Origin: Chitinophagaceae bacterium | Lineage (GTDB): Bacteria; Bacteroidota; Bacteroidia; Chitinophagales; Chitinophagaceae | Direction: 5' to 3' | Assembly (NCBI GenBank): GCA_947463755.1 | Contig: CANHUK010000004.1 | Span: 1 to 15,322, forward strand | DNA: 15,322 bases | Shown here: one piece after another, positions 14,451-15,322 of the stretch | Position numbering within the stretch: position 1 is the first letter of the stretch | How the letters are laid out: every line of letters starts with the position of its first letter | Notes under the pieces: generated by a model | Told to the model about the DNA's origin: nothing | Databases searched by the model: none | What the model saw: only the letters and a program-made list of their open reading frames with translations | Translations under genes and position numbers: made by a program

Positions 14451-15191
14451 TCAACAATTCCAGTATCTGATCGGGTTTTGCACGTGTTTCATCTCCGCAT
14501 GCACGATGCGCTTGCCCCTCTCTCCCACAAATCTCACCCACTGAGCCTCTTCCGCTTCGTTTCCATCGAAGCAATATCGACCGGGATAGGCCGGTGAAGG
14601 ATACCAGGTATCCGGCCTGAAAACGCCAACCGCCACTCCGCGGATGGTGGCAATGACCAATTCAGCCTTCGCAGCCCGTTCCCTGGACAAACGCCAGTGA
14701 CCACAGACCTGCTGGTAGACAGACATGCGGGTACTCCTGTTGACGATGTCGTTGATGTTGATGAACAGGATGCGCTCTTCCGGACGCTCATCAATAACCG
14801 GCAGCGTGTACTTGTCAACCAGCTCACGCACATGCATCGGACCGAAAGAATTACTGCCATGACCAGCCTGTGCGTTCGTCAAACCCGGAAAAGCATCGAT
14901 CAATGCCGCCTCCACATGCTCCACGATACCATCCGGTATCTCATGCCGATGAATGACATGAATGACCTCCAGTCCCGCATTCCGGATGTCCAGGATCCGC
15001 TGCTCCTTGAATGATAGATCACTATCCGGATCCCGGTCCTTTATCGTGCCGTTTACATGATCAAAAACCCGATTTCCTTTGCCCTTGCCGATGTAAAAGG
15101 TCTCCCCATTGCGCGGATCGATCAGGCGATAGACATAGTTCCCGATCTTATCGATGACTTCCTGAAGAAAGGATTGAACTGAATGTTGCAT
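14451..15191 (-). CDS. GIY-YIG nuclease-like protein of the LEM-3/ANKLE1 type
   Basis: A 246-residue soluble protein with an N-terminal GIY-YIG domain. The first strand reads NYVYRLIDP (18-26), so the GIY part is replaced by a variant, and the second reads FYIGKGKGNR (32-41), giving YIG and the catalytic Arg41. Glu91 or Glu94 in EHVEAALID is the likely metal-binding residue, followed by LTNAQAGHGS (104-113). This form with a YVY start and GKGKGNR resembles the LEM-3/ANKLE1 branch of structure-nicking nucleases. The C-terminal part (about 140-240) contains WRLSRERAAKAELVIATIRG and VFRPDTW and may be a small PUA/EVE-like beta domain, which is a guess. No restriction, toxin or mobile-element gene is adjacent, so a stand-alone DNA-processing role is likely. 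It converges on DUF2490 with 22 bp between stops. Confidence 0.8.
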   Translation of the reverse strand: MQHSVQSFLQEVIDKIGNYVYRLIDPRNGETFYIGKGKGNRVFDHVNGTIKDRDPDSDLSFKEQRILDIRNAGLEVIHVIHRHEIPDGIVEHVEAALIDAFPGLTNAQAGHGSNSFGPMHVRELVDKYTLPVIDERPEERILFININDIVNRSTRMSVYQQVCGHWRLSRERAAKAELVIATIRGVAVGVFRPDTWYPSPAYPGRYCFDGNEAEEAQWVRFVGERGKRIVHAEMKHVQNPIRYWNC

Positions 15192-15322
15192 GACTCCGGA
15201 TGATTGAACCTGATCGTACTAAAGTATGACATTTCAGCATCGTAAAAACCCATCTGGTTGAGCGTAATTTCAGCCCGCTTTGCACTGGACCGATGACCGG
15301 AAACCTGATCTTTTCAAATCTT
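15192..15322. other. Right-edge intergenic sequence upstream of the GIY-YIG gene
   Basis: No start-to-stop gene fits here. It should contain the promoter of the GIY-YIG gene on the - strand, but I found no good TTTG/TAnnTTTG pair. An ATG at 15293 (+) is open to the window edge for only ten codons and cannot be judged. Confidence 0.4.

Noticed and set aside
15122..15313. A - strand open frame at the right edge with protein-like text (AEITLNQMGFYDAEMSYF) running into the GIY-YIG gene
   Set aside because: It overlaps about 70 bp of the GIY-YIG coding sequence in another frame, has no start codon before MGF, and ends inside that gene. It may be chance or a decayed gene end; sequence to the right would decide.

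Overview
The window looks like chromosomal DNA of a Bacteroidota bacterium. I cannot name the genus; a Saprospiria- or Chitinophagia-like lineage would fit. The reasons are several short signal peptides and lipoprotein signals ending in S-C, start codons preceded by A/T-rich spacers rather than Shine-Dalgarno sequences, a TTTG-type promoter candidate, and gene families common in that phylum (DUF2490, fused esterases, cupins, CotH lipoproteins). Fourteen protein genes fill almost all of the sequence. I see no rRNA, tRNA, CRISPR array, transposase or phage gene.

Left part (1-6137). A short repeated stretch at the left edge may be the 3' end of an upstream gene. It is followed by a FkbM-type methyltransferase on the + strand. 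Convergent to that is a large secreted protein made of two alpha/beta-hydrolase (esterase) domains in series. After a 296-bp divergent spacer comes a + strand trio: an MBOAT O-acyltransferase, an SGNH/AlgX-DltD-like partner and a lipoprotein of unknown function. This trio resembles an extracellular polysaccharide O-acylation module. The first two genes are clearly more AT-rich than their surroundings.

Middle part (6149-10633, all - strand). A tight four-gene operon encodes, in order of transcription, an exported N-acyl-D-amino-acid deacylase, a DUF1611 protein (DgcN type), an enolase-superfamily racemase/epimerase (DgcA / dipeptide-epimerase type) and an exported bicupin. The DUF1611-epimerase pair matches the D-glutamate route known from marine Proteobacteria and haloarchaea, in which D-Glu is N-acetylated and the N-acetyl-D-Glu is racemised. 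Here it is joined to an exported deacylase that could release free D-amino acids outside the inner membrane. I regard this as the most interesting system in the window.

Right part (10784-14428, + strand). A four-gene set encodes a CotH-kinase-like lipoprotein, a VTC-domain polyphosphate polymerase homologue, a DUF4956 membrane protein and a DUF2490 outer-membrane barrel. The first three recur together in many bacteria without a settled function, and the barrel is a plausible envelope partner. A stand-alone GIY-YIG nuclease-like gene (LEM-3/ANKLE1-like) lies convergent to this set. About 130 bp without a convincing gene close the window.
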